Source: Berkiella sp963803015 (GTDB taxonomy: Bacteria; Pseudomonadota; Gammaproteobacteria; Berkiellales; Berkiellaceae). From it: a DNA stretch of 64,000 nucleotides. Below, piece by piece: positions 8,825-18,212 of the stretch. The notes beneath the pieces were generated by a model. That model did not search any database. It worked only from the letters and a program-made list of their open reading frames with translations, and had not been told where the DNA came from. Every line of letters begins with the position of its first letter. Position 1 is the first letter of the stretch. Position numbers and translations under genes: made by a program. The stretch spans positions 558,001 through 622,000 of the forward strand of contig CAWDKV010000011.1 in NCBI GenBank assembly GCA_963803015.1, given 5' to 3'.

Positions 8825-10733
8825 AAGTACAAAAATTATCAAACGAAGGCATTTCTTCTTTTAGCATCAACGCTGCTATTTTATAAAGACGTTGCTTCGT
8901 TTTTTCTCGGTTAGTCGCTGTAAGATGTTCTTTTACTCTTACTTCCAGCAAATGAGCAATATCCTGATCTTTAACGCGTTGTTTAGCACGAAGATAGACG
9001 CCACATAATAAAAGCAGATCAGGTCCATACCCTTTCATATGAGGCTGTTCAAAAAAATCGCAATATTCTTTGATAAATTCGTATTTATCCTCGTGACGCC
9101 ACATTGAAAATAAGATTTTAGCTTGTTTTTGAGCCATCTGATGCCCTAATTCCATCTTTTTGTCATAGGGAAGTGATTGCACCTCCTCTAGCTGAAGTAT
9201 TGCTTCAAAAAAACGCACATACATGGCAATCATTAATGCCATTTTGGCAGCAGAGCCCCAGGCGCAATTCTCGCCATACTGTTCCGATAATGGTATAAGT
9301 GCTATTTTTGTCATATTTAATTGCTTAGACATATTTTCATTAAAATTGCGACCATACGTTAAGTGCGAGCTGACTTTGGCTTGTTCAGAGGCTGCTAAAA
9401 TTTTAGCAACTTCTAATTTTGTCTTTTGTTTCCCTCTAGATTTTCCTTGGCAATGATAGATTTCAATGCCCGGATCTTTTGATCTGCTGCTGTTTGCAAT
9501 GAAACAAAAATCATTATAAAACCCAACTGCTATTTTAAGCGTATCATTTCTTTTGAAAAACAATAGGGTGGAAATCAGTAGAAGCTGATCTTTTTGTAAA
9601 TGACCTTCAATTTCATTTTCATCAGCATAAGAAACAATACCTTCTATATCTTGCGCAATTTGTTCAAAAAGAGTGGACAGCCTCTCTTCGCCTAATACTG
9701 CAAGATAAGAATTCATGAGTTGTCTTTTGGCCTGTTTCGCGGATGCTGAGGTGAGAAAGCGTGCAAATGAGGTTCTTAATTGAGATAACATCATAGCAGA
9801 GCTGCTACCATGCAAGTCATATTTAATTCCTCTTATGACCCTCTCTCCGCTTACATCTGCTCGGTGAGATAAGAGATGGTTTTGCGACATAGTATTGATA
9901 ATGCCATAAAATTCACTATACTCACTATCACCGTTTGGCATCGGCATCGCTTTTAACATTTCAGGATTTTTGGCTATTTCTTGAAAAGATTGGTGATGTT
10001 CTTCAAGCATTTTGCCACCATGATTCAATAACCATCGAAGATAAATCATGCCATTTGCCAGTGTTTGACGCTGACTATCTGTTAGAAATCCTTTTTCACA
10101 AAACTGCCTCATATTTTCCATGACAACCATTTGAAAAACATCATTTGTTTCGCTTTGGATCTCTTTAGCATCCATCTCAATGTTGTAGTGATTGATAAAA
10201 GAAAGAAGTTTATCATATTGTTTTTCGCTTTGATAAGCAAAGATAAACCCTTGACGAAGATTGGGGTGTCTTTGCAAAATCAAAGCGATATTGACTATAT
10301 CATCTCGTCTGACAGCACTTAACGCGATACTACTATTAGGATATTCATTGTGACTAGCGACGAGTGATGGCGCAGAGAGCAAGATATTTACTTGTTTTTC
10401 ATCGATATCTTCACGTGCCAAATAATTATCGATAAAAGAATTAATACGATGCTCAGAAATTTCTTCTAGAAAATCCTCTATCGGCAAAATGCTTAAAAGG
10501 TAATGGGTTAATTTCTTATTTCTTTCTTCCAAGGCAAAATTCAGCACTTTTTGTAGAATGTCGTAGTATTCTCTTTTTAAAGAGGTGGGGACCTCAAAGG
10601 TATTCCATTCTTCTGCTGGAATTTGCTTTCTTAAAGTAATCATGTCAAATATTTCATTTGTATTTAAATCATGATATCTCTGCTTAACGACAGAAACCTT
10701 TTCTTCGAGTGCGTCTACTGCTTCTTTGCCCAT
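8808..10733 (-). CDS. Large protein of unknown function, C-terminally truncated paralogue of the 51.2-54.1 kb gene
   Basis: I recognise no family name for this 641-residue protein. It aligns along its whole length with the first ~640 residues of the 961-residue protein encoded at 51211-54096; shared stretches include LLSILPxEDFxEEI, YLRWLLNHGGK, SQNHLLxHRAD and CDFFEQPHMK. Both have YGENC(A/T)WxSxAKM; here the motif has Gln485, Cys490 and Trp492, after a conserved His308 in YDLHGS and Asp408 in GFYNDFCFIA. That His-Asp-Gln-Cys order would suit a cysteine protease or acyltransferase (clan CE-like), but this is only an inference. The last residues (about SLSL) come from the palindromic element at 8667-8824, so the C-terminal ~320 residues of the paralogue are missing here. 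No signal peptide or membrane segment. A secreted effector is plausible. Confidence 0.6.
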   Translation of the reverse strand: MGKEAVDALEEKVSVVKQRYHDLNTNEIFDMITLRKQIPAEEWNTFEVPTSLKREYYDILQKVLNFALEERNKKLTHYLLSILPIEDFLEEISEHRINSFIDNYLAREDIDEKQVNILLSAPSLVASHNEYPNSSIALSAVRRDDIVNIALILQRHPNLRQGFIFAYQSEKQYDKLLSFINHYNIEMDAKEIQSETNDVFQMVVMENMRQFCEKGFLTDSQRQTLANGMIYLRWLLNHGGKMLEEHHQSFQEIAKNPEMLKAMPMPNGDSEYSEFYGIINTMSQNHLLSHRADVSGERVIRGIKYDLHGSSSAMMLSQLRTSFARFLTSASAKQAKRQLMNSYLAVLGEERLSTLFEQIAQDIEGIVSYADENEIEGHLQKDQLLLISTLLFFKRNDTLKIAVGFYNDFCFIANSSRSKDPGIEIYHCQGKSRGKQKTKLEVAKILAASEQAKVSSHLTYGRNFNENMSKQLNMTKIALIPLSEQYGENCAWGSAAKMALMIAMYVRFFEAILQLEEVQSLPYDKKMELGHQMAQKQAKILFSMWRHEDKYEFIKEYCDFFEQPHMKGYGPDLLLLCGVYLRAKQRVKDQDIAHLLEVRVKEHLTATNREKTKQRLYKIAALMLKEEMPSFDNFCTYSLSL

Positions 10734-10989
10734 ATATGCCTTATATGTCCCATGTAAATCAACAATATGACTATTGCCAAGTCGAAAAAGTTCATGGGAT
10801 CCCTGCGCTTATTTATAGGAAGCCATACAAAAGACGTAAGGAATTTGCCTACAGGATTGTTTAAAAGACAAGCTGATTCAGCAGATTTTATGCAATATAC
10901 TGGAAAATATTGACAGGCCTTATTCTTAATGATAAAAAGTAAACTGCCAAACTGATGCTTAACCGATACGACATCTTGAAAGGTACCCC

Positions 10990-13185
10990 ATGCTACCCTC
11001 CACTCTAAACAACTTAAAAAAACGTTTATTTTCCCTGATTTCACTTCACCCTAAAGCGCGTACTCTGACTGTTCCTATGCCTTTTGATGAAATCCCACAA
11101 GATTTATTTTTTAAATTACTAGAAGAAATGGATATTAAACAAATCCTCAATATGGGGCTAGTTAACAAAAGATTTCACCGTTTAATTCAAAATAAAGCTA
11201 TTTGGCAAGGCTATATTAAACAGCTTTTTCCCTATCTCATCGCAAACTGTAACGAGCAGTTTAATGCCGCTCCTTTTCCTCTATTTGTAAAAGAATACAA
11301 AGTAATTAAGAACAAATATAAATCCCTCCCTTTTCACTGTATTTTAACCGCATTAAGAGGCGATCTAGACCATTTACCCCCCGTCCTCCATCCTATTAGC
11401 CTGAGATATCTCACCGAACTGGCTTTAGCCAATGGTCATCAAAAGGCGAGAGCTAGCTTAGAAAATAGGCATCTACACCATGTATTAAAGCATGCTGCGA
11501 TAACGAATAACGCTCAAACAGTGAGCGCCCTTTTAGCAACAGAACATCAGTTCTTCACTGATCAAAACATACTTGATGCCTACTGTAATGGTGCAGAAAA
11601 TGGCTCTTTGCATGCAATGAAAGCGCTGGAGCCGGATCCTGCGGTGACCCTCGGGGCTAAAACTGCGGCCCTTTTGAACGCGTGTAGAGGCAATCAACCT
11701 GAAATTGTGGCTTATTTGGCAACCGAGATACCTCGTGCCCCATTTATTGGAGCTATCCCTCGAGCTTTACTCTTCTGTGCTCATAAAAGTTTAAATGCTT
11801 TGCTCGTACTGCTTGCACACATCGATGAAACTGTTAACCCGGGACGCCTAGGCCCTGCTCTTATTGCTGCTTTGAAGATTGCGCTTGAACATAACGCTAG
11901 CGCAATCTCTAAAGTTTTATTACAAAAATTACAGACAATAATACTCACTGAAGAGTATAAAAATCATGCAGAAATAGAACTTGAAAGAATGCTCTTAACC
12001 ACAGTTGAAAAAGATAATTCAGAACTAGTACACGTTTTTCTTGAATGCTCACCCAGCAAACGAAACCATTATCATGCCGTAGCGCTTGATGCGTCGATTC
12101 GTGGTGGAAAACGAGGCGTGTTTCATTATTTGGTAAACAATCCATCTAATCAGCCAGAAAAAACCCCAAGTGAAATGCTTCAATTAGCAGGCAGTTATGG
12201 TAAAGAAGAAATTGTTGATGAGATTCTTACCCACTTTAAAGATATTTCAGAAAAAGATAGAGTCGCTACATTTCAATCAGCATTACTTAATCATTGGACA
12301 AAAGTAATAGATGTGTTGGCTAAACACGGCCATTTTGCCATTCCAAAAGAAAGTATCGTGTCCTCATTTATTACAAGTTGCACCAATGGCGCACCCCATT
12401 TAGCATCTAAGTTGCTCAAAGAAAATGGCGAAGACATACCAGAGCGTGACTTAAATTTCGGTTGGAAACTATCTATTATTCAACGAAATTTAACCATAAC
12501 AGCGGATATTCTAAAATATACAAGAGATAAAATTTCCACTATCGCCATGGGAGAGGGCGTATTATTAGCTTTTCAAAATAGAGCCAAAGCTTTCGTAGCG
12601 CACTGTTTTAATTATCATTCAGAACATATTCCAGTAATTGAGAAAAAAATTATTTTTGATTTGGCACAGAAAAATCTAGACCTCGAGACTATGGAGGTTA
12701 TATTGCACACTTCGCATAGTGATATCCCTCTTAAAAATAAGAAAGTAGCTCTTTTTCAGGCAGCGCGTTGGCAAGATATTCGCACGACAAAAGTCATTTT
12801 GCCTTATATCGCATCTGAACTGACAAATAATGAAAGACAGCTACTCGTGAAAACAGCATCACAAATACAAAACGAGCCCATGTTAAAACTCCTTTTAACC
12901 CACTATGGAAATGAATTGTCCTTTTACACGAAATTGAGCACCTTTGCTTCTCATGTCATCAGGCATCCCCGCTCTGTTTTCTCTTTTGCATCTGTTTGCT
13001 TTGGCACGCATGAGACTAAGAAAGTACCCGCTAAACCAGTTATGCCAAAACCTCTTGATAGCTCTGATGAACAACCATCACGGGCAGTCTTAATAGGCTT
13101 TGAAAACCAGCTACAAGCACGTCAAGACAATAGCGTTGACGTTAATGCTCCTAATCGGGTAACACGGCGCAAGGCCAAAACTTGA
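10990..13185 (+). CDS. F-box protein with degenerate ankyrin-like repeats, probable effector
   Basis: A 731-residue protein. Residues about 32-78 form an F-box: FDEIPQDLFFKLLEEMDIKQ, followed by VNKRFHRLIQNKAIW. In eukaryotes F-boxes bind Skp1 of SCF ubiquitin ligases; bacterial F-box proteins are usually translocated effectors that recruit host SCF. The rest is helical and shows weak ankyrin-like units, for example HVLKHAAITNNAQTVSALLA and VALFQAARWQDIRTTKVILP, that could bind a target. The C-terminus is polar and basic, ending in RVTRRKAKT. The F-box and the following linker (LFPYL...VKEYKVIKNKYKSLP) resemble the F-box protein at 43966-45519, so they are paralogues. It ends 7 bases from the convergent GNAT gene. 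The host role is inferred. Confidence 0.72.
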   Translation: MLPSTLNNLKKRLFSLISLHPKARTLTVPMPFDEIPQDLFFKLLEEMDIKQILNMGLVNKRFHRLIQNKAIWQGYIKQLFPYLIANCNEQFNAAPFPLFVKEYKVIKNKYKSLPFHCILTALRGDLDHLPPVLHPISLRYLTELALANGHQKARASLENRHLHHVLKHAAITNNAQTVSALLATEHQFFTDQNILDAYCNGAENGSLHAMKALEPDPAVTLGAKTAALLNACRGNQPEIVAYLATEIPRAPFIGAIPRALLFCAHKSLNALLVLLAHIDETVNPGRLGPALIAALKIALEHNASAISKVLLQKLQTIILTEEYKNHAEIELERMLLTTVEKDNSELVHVFLECSPSKRNHYHAVALDASIRGGKRGVFHYLVNNPSNQPEKTPSEMLQLAGSYGKEEIVDEILTHFKDISEKDRVATFQSALLNHWTKVIDVLAKHGHFAIPKESIVSSFITSCTNGAPHLASKLLKENGEDIPERDLNFGWKLSIIQRNLTITADILKYTRDKISTIAMGEGVLLAFQNRAKAFVAHCFNYHSEHIPVIEKKIIFDLAQKNLDLETMEVILHTSHSDIPLKNKKVALFQAARWQDIRTTKVILPYIASELTNNERQLLVKTASQIQNEPMLKLLLTHYGNELSFYTKLSTFASHVIRHPRSVFSFASVCFGTHETKKVPAKPVMPKPLDSSDEQPSRAVLIGFENQLQARQDNSVDVNAPNRVTRRKAKT

Positions 13186-13191
13186 GAGAAA

Positions 13192-13767
13192 TCACACTTT
13201 TTTGCGCAAAAGCGTCGCACAAAAGGGTGAAGGATTATTGAGGGCTTCTTTAAACATGAACATCAATACTGTTTGTTCATCTTTATGATCTCTTACCAGT
13301 TGAAATCCACATTTTTTATACGCTTTAATCGCTCTGGCATTAATCTTGTCTGGATCGATAAAGGCAATATCGTAATTTTTAAACACAATATCATGTAAGA
13401 ACCTAATCAGTATTTGCGGACCATAGCCTTTGCCCAATAACAATGTTTCTCCTATAAAAACATCAATACCCGCTGATTTTGCCAAATCGATTTGATACTC
13501 CGCGGCTTTCTCAGGGGTTAAACTGTTGGGTAAAGAAGCAGTTAAGGGATAATATTGAATAAAGCCGATGGCTATTTCATCAAACTCAATGATAAAGCTC
13601 GGCGTATTTTCCTTACCCACAATTCTCGGCAAGTACTTGTGCTCTATATCAGAATAAGACCAGGTTTTACCCTCAGCAAACCACTTATTGATTTCAGGCT
13701 TGGCAAACCAATGATAGATTAATTCCAAATCGGGTATTTGTAACGGTCTAAAACGAATGCGTGGCAT
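13192..13767 (-). CDS. GNAT-family N-acetyltransferase (AAC(6')/Acetyltransf_8-like)
   Basis: A 191-residue GNAT acetyltransferase. The opening RFRPLQIPDLELIYHWFAKP resembles the AAC(6')/IucB-type (Acetyltransf_8) group, and LLGKGYGPQILIRFLHD near residue 110 is the acetyl-CoA pyrophosphate-binding motif. The closing NARAIKAYKKCGF is the usual last motif. Members include aminoglycoside 6'-acetyltransferases and siderophore-lysine acetyltransferases; the substrate cannot be told here, so no resistance should be assumed. The ATG is one base after the stop of the 40-residue peptide at the end of the ccm operon, so it may be read through from ccm. Confidence 0.78.
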   Translation of the reverse strand: MPRIRFRPLQIPDLELIYHWFAKPEINKWFAEGKTWSYSDIEHKYLPRIVGKENTPSFIIEFDEIAIGFIQYYPLTASLPNSLTPEKAAEYQIDLAKSAGIDVFIGETLLLGKGYGPQILIRFLHDIVFKNYDIAFIDPDKINARAIKAYKKCGFQLVRDHKDEQTVLMFMFKEALNNPSPFCATLLRKKV

Positions 13768-13768
13768 A

Positions 13769-13891
13769 TTAAGATGGCATGCCCGCCAACCAATAGCACA
13801 CGCCTGTCACGACCACGGCAATAAGAAAAACTGCAGTGAGCGCATCGAGGGCGTCATTTGAGAGCCATTTTGATTTTCGATTGACTGTCAT
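13769..13891 (-). CDS. Small single-pass membrane protein (40 aa) at the end of the ccm operon
   Basis: A 40-residue frame starting at the ATG at 13891 with AAGGAA 8 bases upstream. It begins MTVNRKSKWLSNDALDALTA and then has one hydrophobic helix (about residues 18-37) ending WLAGMPS. It starts 11 bases after the ccmI stop and stops one base before the acetyltransferase ATG, so spacing and ribosome-binding sequence argue that it is translated. I do not recognise the family. Similar small membrane proteins near cytochrome loci are often assembly or stability factors, but that is a guess. Confidence 0.6.
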   Translation of the reverse strand: MTVNRKSKWLSNDALDALTAVFLIAVVVTGVCYWLAGMPS

Positions 13892-13902
13892 TTTATTATT
13901 CC

Positions 13903-14946
13903 TTATAAAACAAATTCCACAACACTCTCACCTTCTTGCACTGTCAGAGTTGCACTCTTACTGACAATGTCCCCATCCTTTTGGAGAGGATCACCTGATT
14001 TAGAAATTTTAGCAACAACTTCCACCTCAGTGCCAGGGATAAACTTTGAGCCAGGTACCATCATATGTTTGTCATCCAAACAAACAGTGAACGGTAGTTC
14101 ATCTGCTCTTTTCTTTAAAACGGCCAACGGCATTTTACTGCCCATTTTATGGCGCACAAAGAGAAAAACGGTATCATCCGGTCCAATCTGGCTATTACTT
14201 GCTTCTTTTAACTTTACGTTTACTTTAAAAGCTATACCAGCACTACTCTTTTCTATATTTTTATCAAGCTTTTCCTCAGCGGTCTTAATGGCGCTTTGGA
14301 TTCGGATCATTTGTTCCGGCTTTAGTTCAGTGTCAGCTACTAATAAATGCTGCCATTGTGTAATGGCTTTCAGATAATTTTCATGAAAATAATCATCTAT
14401 CGCCAATAAGTTAATTATATTATATTTTTGCGGGTCCTTCGCAACTAAGCTCTCTGCTTCCTCCCTGACTGCCTTGGGCAATTTTCCCCCTTGGCGTAAG
14501 GAGTGACTATATATCCATTGCTCAAGATAATCACTGTCTTGAGGATTCAGATCTAAAGCCTGTTCAAAACTGGCTATTGCATTATCAAACATGCCAAGTT
14601 CAGAATAAAGCCCTCCTAATTTAGCCTGGGCAGGAGCTGAATAAGCTAATTCTTTCTCCAATTGACTAAACGCCAACATAACGCTGTCTGGATCTAAATT
14701 CGCTTGGGTAGAAAGTGTGGCTAAAGTCTGGTTAATTTTATCTATAGCTAATTTATCACTTACTTTATTACTGCCACCCCAATAAGCATAAAGACCAAGT
14801 ACCGTTGCCATGTAGCAGGGGATGAGAAAAAGAATAAAGTACTTTTTATTTTTACTTTTAGGAGCCCGCACAAGGGGGATGAGGAGCAAAATCAAAGCAA
14901 ACATGGCTAAGATAATCATGCCACTCCATAAAGGCATCAGCACCAT
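13903..14946 (-). CDS. ccmI: Cytochrome c maturation protein CcmI (CycH), TPR-containing
   Basis: CcmI hands apocytochrome c to the haem-ligation complex (CcmF/CcmH). The protein starts with two membrane segments (MVLMPLWSGMIILAMFAL and a second near residues 35-55), has TPR repeats at about residues 100-200 (GLYSELGMFDNAIASFEQAL), and ends in a strand-rich periplasmic domain with FLFVRHKM and LPFTVCLDDKHMMVPGSKF, typical of the CcmI C-terminus. A longer in-frame start overlaps ccmH; I chose the ATG at 14946 because it forms a TAATG overlap with the ccmH stop, giving 347 residues. It is the last ccm gene apart from the 40-residue peptide. Confidence 0.88.
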   Translation of the reverse strand: MVLMPLWSGMIILAMFALILLLIPLVRAPKSKNKKYFILFLIPCYMATVLGLYAYWGGSNKVSDKLAIDKINQTLATLSTQANLDPDSVMLAFSQLEKELAYSAPAQAKLGGLYSELGMFDNAIASFEQALDLNPQDSDYLEQWIYSHSLRQGGKLPKAVREEAESLVAKDPQKYNIINLLAIDDYFHENYLKAITQWQHLLVADTELKPEQMIRIQSAIKTAEEKLDKNIEKSSAGIAFKVNVKLKEASNSQIGPDDTVFLFVRHKMGSKMPLAVLKKRADELPFTVCLDDKHMMVPGSKFIPGTEVEVVAKISKSGDPLQKDGDIVSKSATLTVQEGESVVEFVL

Positions 14947-15338
14947 TATCTTCTCCATTTCAACCACCCTATCAACCCAAGAGATAAAAAAAGAAAGGGG
15001 CCAAACCACAAAAGTGCATTTTGCTTTTTCAATGTTGGTCGATAAAGCACATAATCCCCATAGTTTTCTTGTAAAAATCCTTTTATTTCTGCAATCGATT
15101 CTCCCTTTTTAAATCGACGATAAATTTCATCTTGCATTGCCTCGGCAATCGGCGCTTTAGAATCCGCGATAGATTGATTCGGACAAGTCACACATCTAAA
15201 CTCTTTTAACAGTCTGTGAAATGCTGCCTCTTCTTTTTGATCGACAAAATGCTGCTCTTGAGCATAAAGCCCATTAAATATTAGCATCGAGAGCAAAAAA
15301 AGACTAAATATACCCACTGCAGATAATTTAATTTTCAT
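14946..15338 (-). CDS. ccmH: Cytochrome c maturation protein CcmH (CcmL type)
   Basis: A 130-residue thiol protein that reduces the CXXC of apocytochrome c before haem attachment. It has a signal peptide (residues 1-26), the redox motif FRCVTCPNQS with C49 and C52, the helical bundle typical of CcmH (YRRFKKGESIAEIKGFL, YGDYVLYRP), and a C-terminal membrane helix. Most homologues have CxNQ with Gln where this one has Pro before Asn-Gln; the change is minor but visible. Its start overlaps the ccmG stop (ATGA) and its stop overlaps the ccmI start. Confidence 0.93.
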   Translation of the reverse strand: MKIKLSAVGIFSLFLLSMLIFNGLYAQEQHFVDQKEEAAFHRLLKEFRCVTCPNQSIADSKAPIAEAMQDEIYRRFKKGESIAEIKGFLQENYGDYVLYRPTLKKQNALLWFGPFLFLSLGLIGWLKWRR

Positions 15339-15874
15339 TCATCCCAAAGTTTTTTAAATACGGGTAAAAATTCTTTCTCAAAAACGGAGCGCGAGAATGA
15401 TCCTGTATAGTGATAACGAATAATCCCTTTTTTATCAATAATAAAGGTTTCTGGCGTCCCTCGAATCCCTAACTTTAAACCAAGACTTCCTTGGGAGTCA
15501 TCAATTAAATAATAATAAGGATCTTCTTTCTTTTCTAAAAAAGCTTTTGCTCGTTCAGGATTATCTCGATATAAAATACCCACTACAGAATCAGGATAAA
15601 CCCCATTCATTTTTAGCCATAAGCCATGCTCCTCTATGCAAGGGCCACACCAGCTAGCCCAAACATGTACAATCCTGGCTTTGCCTAATAAACTCTGTTT
15701 AGTTACTGTCTTGTTAGTTTTGACATCAACCGCTTCAAAAGCAGGTAAAGCCTTACCGACTCCCACTGCCGTATCAGTTTGTCGACCAATCGCAATGCCT
15801 TGCCCTAAAAGCCATATCAATCCTGTGATTGACAATATAACTGAAAAAATTGAAATTGTTTTTTTCATACTCAT
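15335..15874 (-). CDS. ccmG: Thiol:disulfide interchange protein CcmG/DsbE
   Basis: A 179-residue membrane-anchored thioredoxin-fold protein that passes electrons from DsbD/CcdA to CcmH. It has an N-terminal hydrophobic anchor (about residues 5-25), the active site WASWCGPC (C76 and C79), a conserved GILYRDNPERAKAFL stretch with the acidic insert, and the cis-Pro region IRGTPETFIIDKKG. The ATG at 15874 forms a TAATG overlap with the ccmF stop. Confidence 0.95.
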   Translation of the reverse strand: MSMKKTISIFSVILSITGLIWLLGQGIAIGRQTDTAVGVGKALPAFEAVDVKTNKTVTKQSLLGKARIVHVWASWCGPCIEEHGLWLKMNGVYPDSVVGILYRDNPERAKAFLEKKEDPYYYLIDDSQGSLGLKLGIRGTPETFIIDKKGIIRYHYTGSFSRSVFEKEFLPVFKKLWDE

Positions 15875-17799
15875 TACTCCGCTTTCACTATTCTCTTTTC
15901 TTGCCTAAATGCTTGTATACTTGAAAATCCTGCACCCAACGCGATAAGAAGTCCGCCCAACCAAATCCACCGAATAAACGGCTTAATGTATAAGCGCACC
16001 GTCCAGTTACCATTCTCTAAAGGCTCTCCTAAAGCGATATAAAAATCGCGGAATAAGCCTGGCATAATGGCAGTTTCTGTCATGGGAAGATTTCTCGGGA
16101 TAAAAAATCGCTTTTCCGGCATTAATGTCCCAATGTGCTTACCCTGCGTGTAAATTGAAAATTCCCCTCTTTTACCTTGATAATTCGGACCATTAATATC
16201 TTCTAATTTATTAAACGAAAAAGTATATTGGCCAATGGATGCAGAAGTGCCTATCTTCATGCTCATTTCTTTTTCGGTTTCCAACACGGTGGTTAACGTA
16301 ATCCCCAAAATGGCTATCCCCACCCCTAAATGCGAAAAAATCATACCTGTCCACTTTATGCTAAACCGTCCCTGAGGGACATCAGTCAGTACCTTTCCTA
16401 AAGTTGCAATCAGGATCCACCCACCCACTAAAACGCCAACAAAAGCCCACCACGAGAGGATTTTGATTAAGAAAAAACCTAAAACGATAGCAGCGCTTCC
16501 AAAAACGAAAGTGGTTACTTTCATCTTCTTTTTCAAGGCAGCAAAAGTGTCTTGGCTCCAAGAAACATGTGGCGCTATAGCCATCAATACAAGTAGCGGT
16601 AACATTAAAGGAATAAAGACTTGATTAAAATAAGGGGGGCCTACTGAAATTTTATCATGCCATAATACTTCTGTTATAAGTGGATAAAGCGTCCCTAAAA
16701 GCACTGTCATTGTGGCAACCAAAAATAAAATATTGCCTAAAAACAGAAAGGATTCCTTAGAGAGAAAAGGCACTTTTTGTGAACGCACGGTTTGTGAAAA
16801 CCGAGTGATATAAAGACCAAATGAACACAGCATCACCAGCGCTAAAAATCCTAAAATAAAACTCCCACGCAAGGGATCGCTGGCAAAAGCATGTACCGAA
16901 GATACCACACCTGAACGCACTAAAAAGGTACCTAACAAGCTTAAAATAAACGTGCTAATTGCCAAAAAAGCAGCCCAGGCATTAAAAGTGTTTTGTTTCA
17001 TCGACATAAAAAGAGCATGCGCTAAAGCGGCACCTAACAACCAAGGCATAAACGAAGCATTTTCAACGGGATCCCAAAACCACCATCCCCCCCAGCCCAA
17101 TTCATAATATGCCCACCAACTGCCCAAGGTTATGCCCACAGTTAAGAACGCCCAGGCCAATAATGCCCAAGGTCTGGCTAGAGTCGCCCAAGGCATATTT
17201 TCTTTAGAAAAAATCATCCCTGTCATAGCTAAAGCATAAGGCACCGCTAAGCCGACATATCCCATATAAAGGATAGGAGGATGCAGCACAAAACCAGGAT
17301 CTTGCAATAAAGGGTTAAGATCAACCCCTTCTTTAGGCATATAAGGCAAAAGCCTGGTAAAAGGGTTAGAGGTCTGCAATAACAACAGTAAAAAACCAAC
17401 ATTAATCGCCCCCAAGATCGAAAGCGTGATGTGTTGATATCGTGCAGTATAAGATCTTAAGGCAAAAGCGAATGTCCAACATGAGAGTATGAAAGACCAC
17501 AATAATAATGAGCCTTCATGCGCTCCCCACACCGCACATATTTTATAGATTAAGGGTAAAGCTGAATAAGAGTTTTCCGCGACATAAGCCACACTAAAGT
17601 CATCTTGAATAAAACAATATGTTAAAGTTAAAAATGCTATGGTGATAAAAAAGCACTGACTGGTGACAGCAGGTTTGGTTAAGGCTTGTAAATAAGCGAA
17701 CTTTTTATTGAATACCGCAATAGGGGGTAAAACAGCGAGTAAAAACGCGCTAGCTAGTGCCAAAATTAAAACAAAATGACCTAATTCAGGAATAATCAT
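15874..17799 (-). CDS. ccmF: Cytochrome c haem lyase subunit CcmF
   Basis: A 641-residue polytopic membrane protein, the core of the system-I haem ligation complex. The tryptophan-rich haem-handling motif appears as LGWGGWWFWDPVENASFMPW near residue 235, with WGAHEGSLLLW near residue 90 and the VHAFASDP loop. About 14-15 hydrophobic segments are present and the length is normal (about 650). It overlaps ccmE upstream by 4 bases (ATGA) and ccmG downstream by one base. Confidence 0.96.
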   Translation of the reverse strand: MIIPELGHFVLILALASAFLLAVLPPIAVFNKKFAYLQALTKPAVTSQCFFITIAFLTLTYCFIQDDFSVAYVAENSYSALPLIYKICAVWGAHEGSLLLWSFILSCWTFAFALRSYTARYQHITLSILGAINVGFLLLLLQTSNPFTRLLPYMPKEGVDLNPLLQDPGFVLHPPILYMGYVGLAVPYALAMTGMIFSKENMPWATLARPWALLAWAFLTVGITLGSWWAYYELGWGGWWFWDPVENASFMPWLLGAALAHALFMSMKQNTFNAWAAFLAISTFILSLLGTFLVRSGVVSSVHAFASDPLRGSFILGFLALVMLCSFGLYITRFSQTVRSQKVPFLSKESFLFLGNILFLVATMTVLLGTLYPLITEVLWHDKISVGPPYFNQVFIPLMLPLLVLMAIAPHVSWSQDTFAALKKKMKVTTFVFGSAAIVLGFFLIKILSWWAFVGVLVGGWILIATLGKVLTDVPQGRFSIKWTGMIFSHLGVGIAILGITLTTVLETEKEMSMKIGTSASIGQYTFSFNKLEDINGPNYQGKRGEFSIYTQGKHIGTLMPEKRFFIPRNLPMTETAIMPGLFRDFYIALGEPLENGNWTVRLYIKPFIRWIWLGGLLIALGAGFSSIQAFRQEKRIVKAE

Positions 17800-18212
17800 G
17801 GTTTTTTCATCTCTTTGGCCAATTCAGGTGGCATATATTTTTCATCGTGTTTAGCCAAAACTTGCGTTGCCTCAAATGTTCCTGTTTTCTCTAATTTACC
17901 TAATGCAACAATCCCTTGCCCCTCTCTAAATAGATCGGGCAAAATGCCTTTATATTTTACTTTAATTTGGTTGTTATAGTCGGTTAGCGTAAATTCTATA
18001 TTAATGTCTTTATCTCTTATCACACTATTTGTTACAACCATGCCACCCAGTCGCATCACTTTATTGGTTTGATTTTGCTGCAAAATAGTCGTTGGGGTAT
18101 AAAAATAATTAATATTCTGCGATAAAGCATAGAGTACTAAAGCGACTGTCAGGCCTAACCCCCCTAGCAAGAAAAAGGTAAAAAACAATCTTTTTTTCTG
18201 TTTAGGTGTCAT
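17796..18212 (-). CDS. ccmE: Cytochrome c maturation haem chaperone CcmE
   Basis: A 138-residue periplasmic haem chaperone tethered by one N-terminal helix (about residues 9-30). The haem-binding LAKHDEKYMPPE gives His122, which attaches haem covalently, and Tyr126. The preceding OB-fold strands (RLGGMVV, FTLTDYN, VKYKGILPDLFREGQGIVALG) match the family. It overlaps both ccmD and ccmF by 4 bases. Confidence 0.95.
   Translation of the reverse strand: MTPKQKKRLFFTFFLLGGLGLTVALVLYALSQNINYFYTPTTILQQNQTNKVMRLGGMVVTNSVIRDKDINIEFTLTDYNNQIKVKYKGILPDLFREGQGIVALGKLEKTGTFEATQVLAKHDEKYMPPELAKEMKKP

Noticed and set aside
10715..11044. A 109-residue minus-strand frame between the truncated gene and the F-box gene
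   Set aside because: It overlaps the start of the F-box gene by 55 bases on the opposite strand, has no family pattern, and spans the intergenic promoter region.
13192..13767. Aminoglycoside resistance gene
   Set aside because: The protein is a GNAT of the AAC(6')/Acetyltransf_8 type, but this group includes many other substrates and no resistance-gene context is present.
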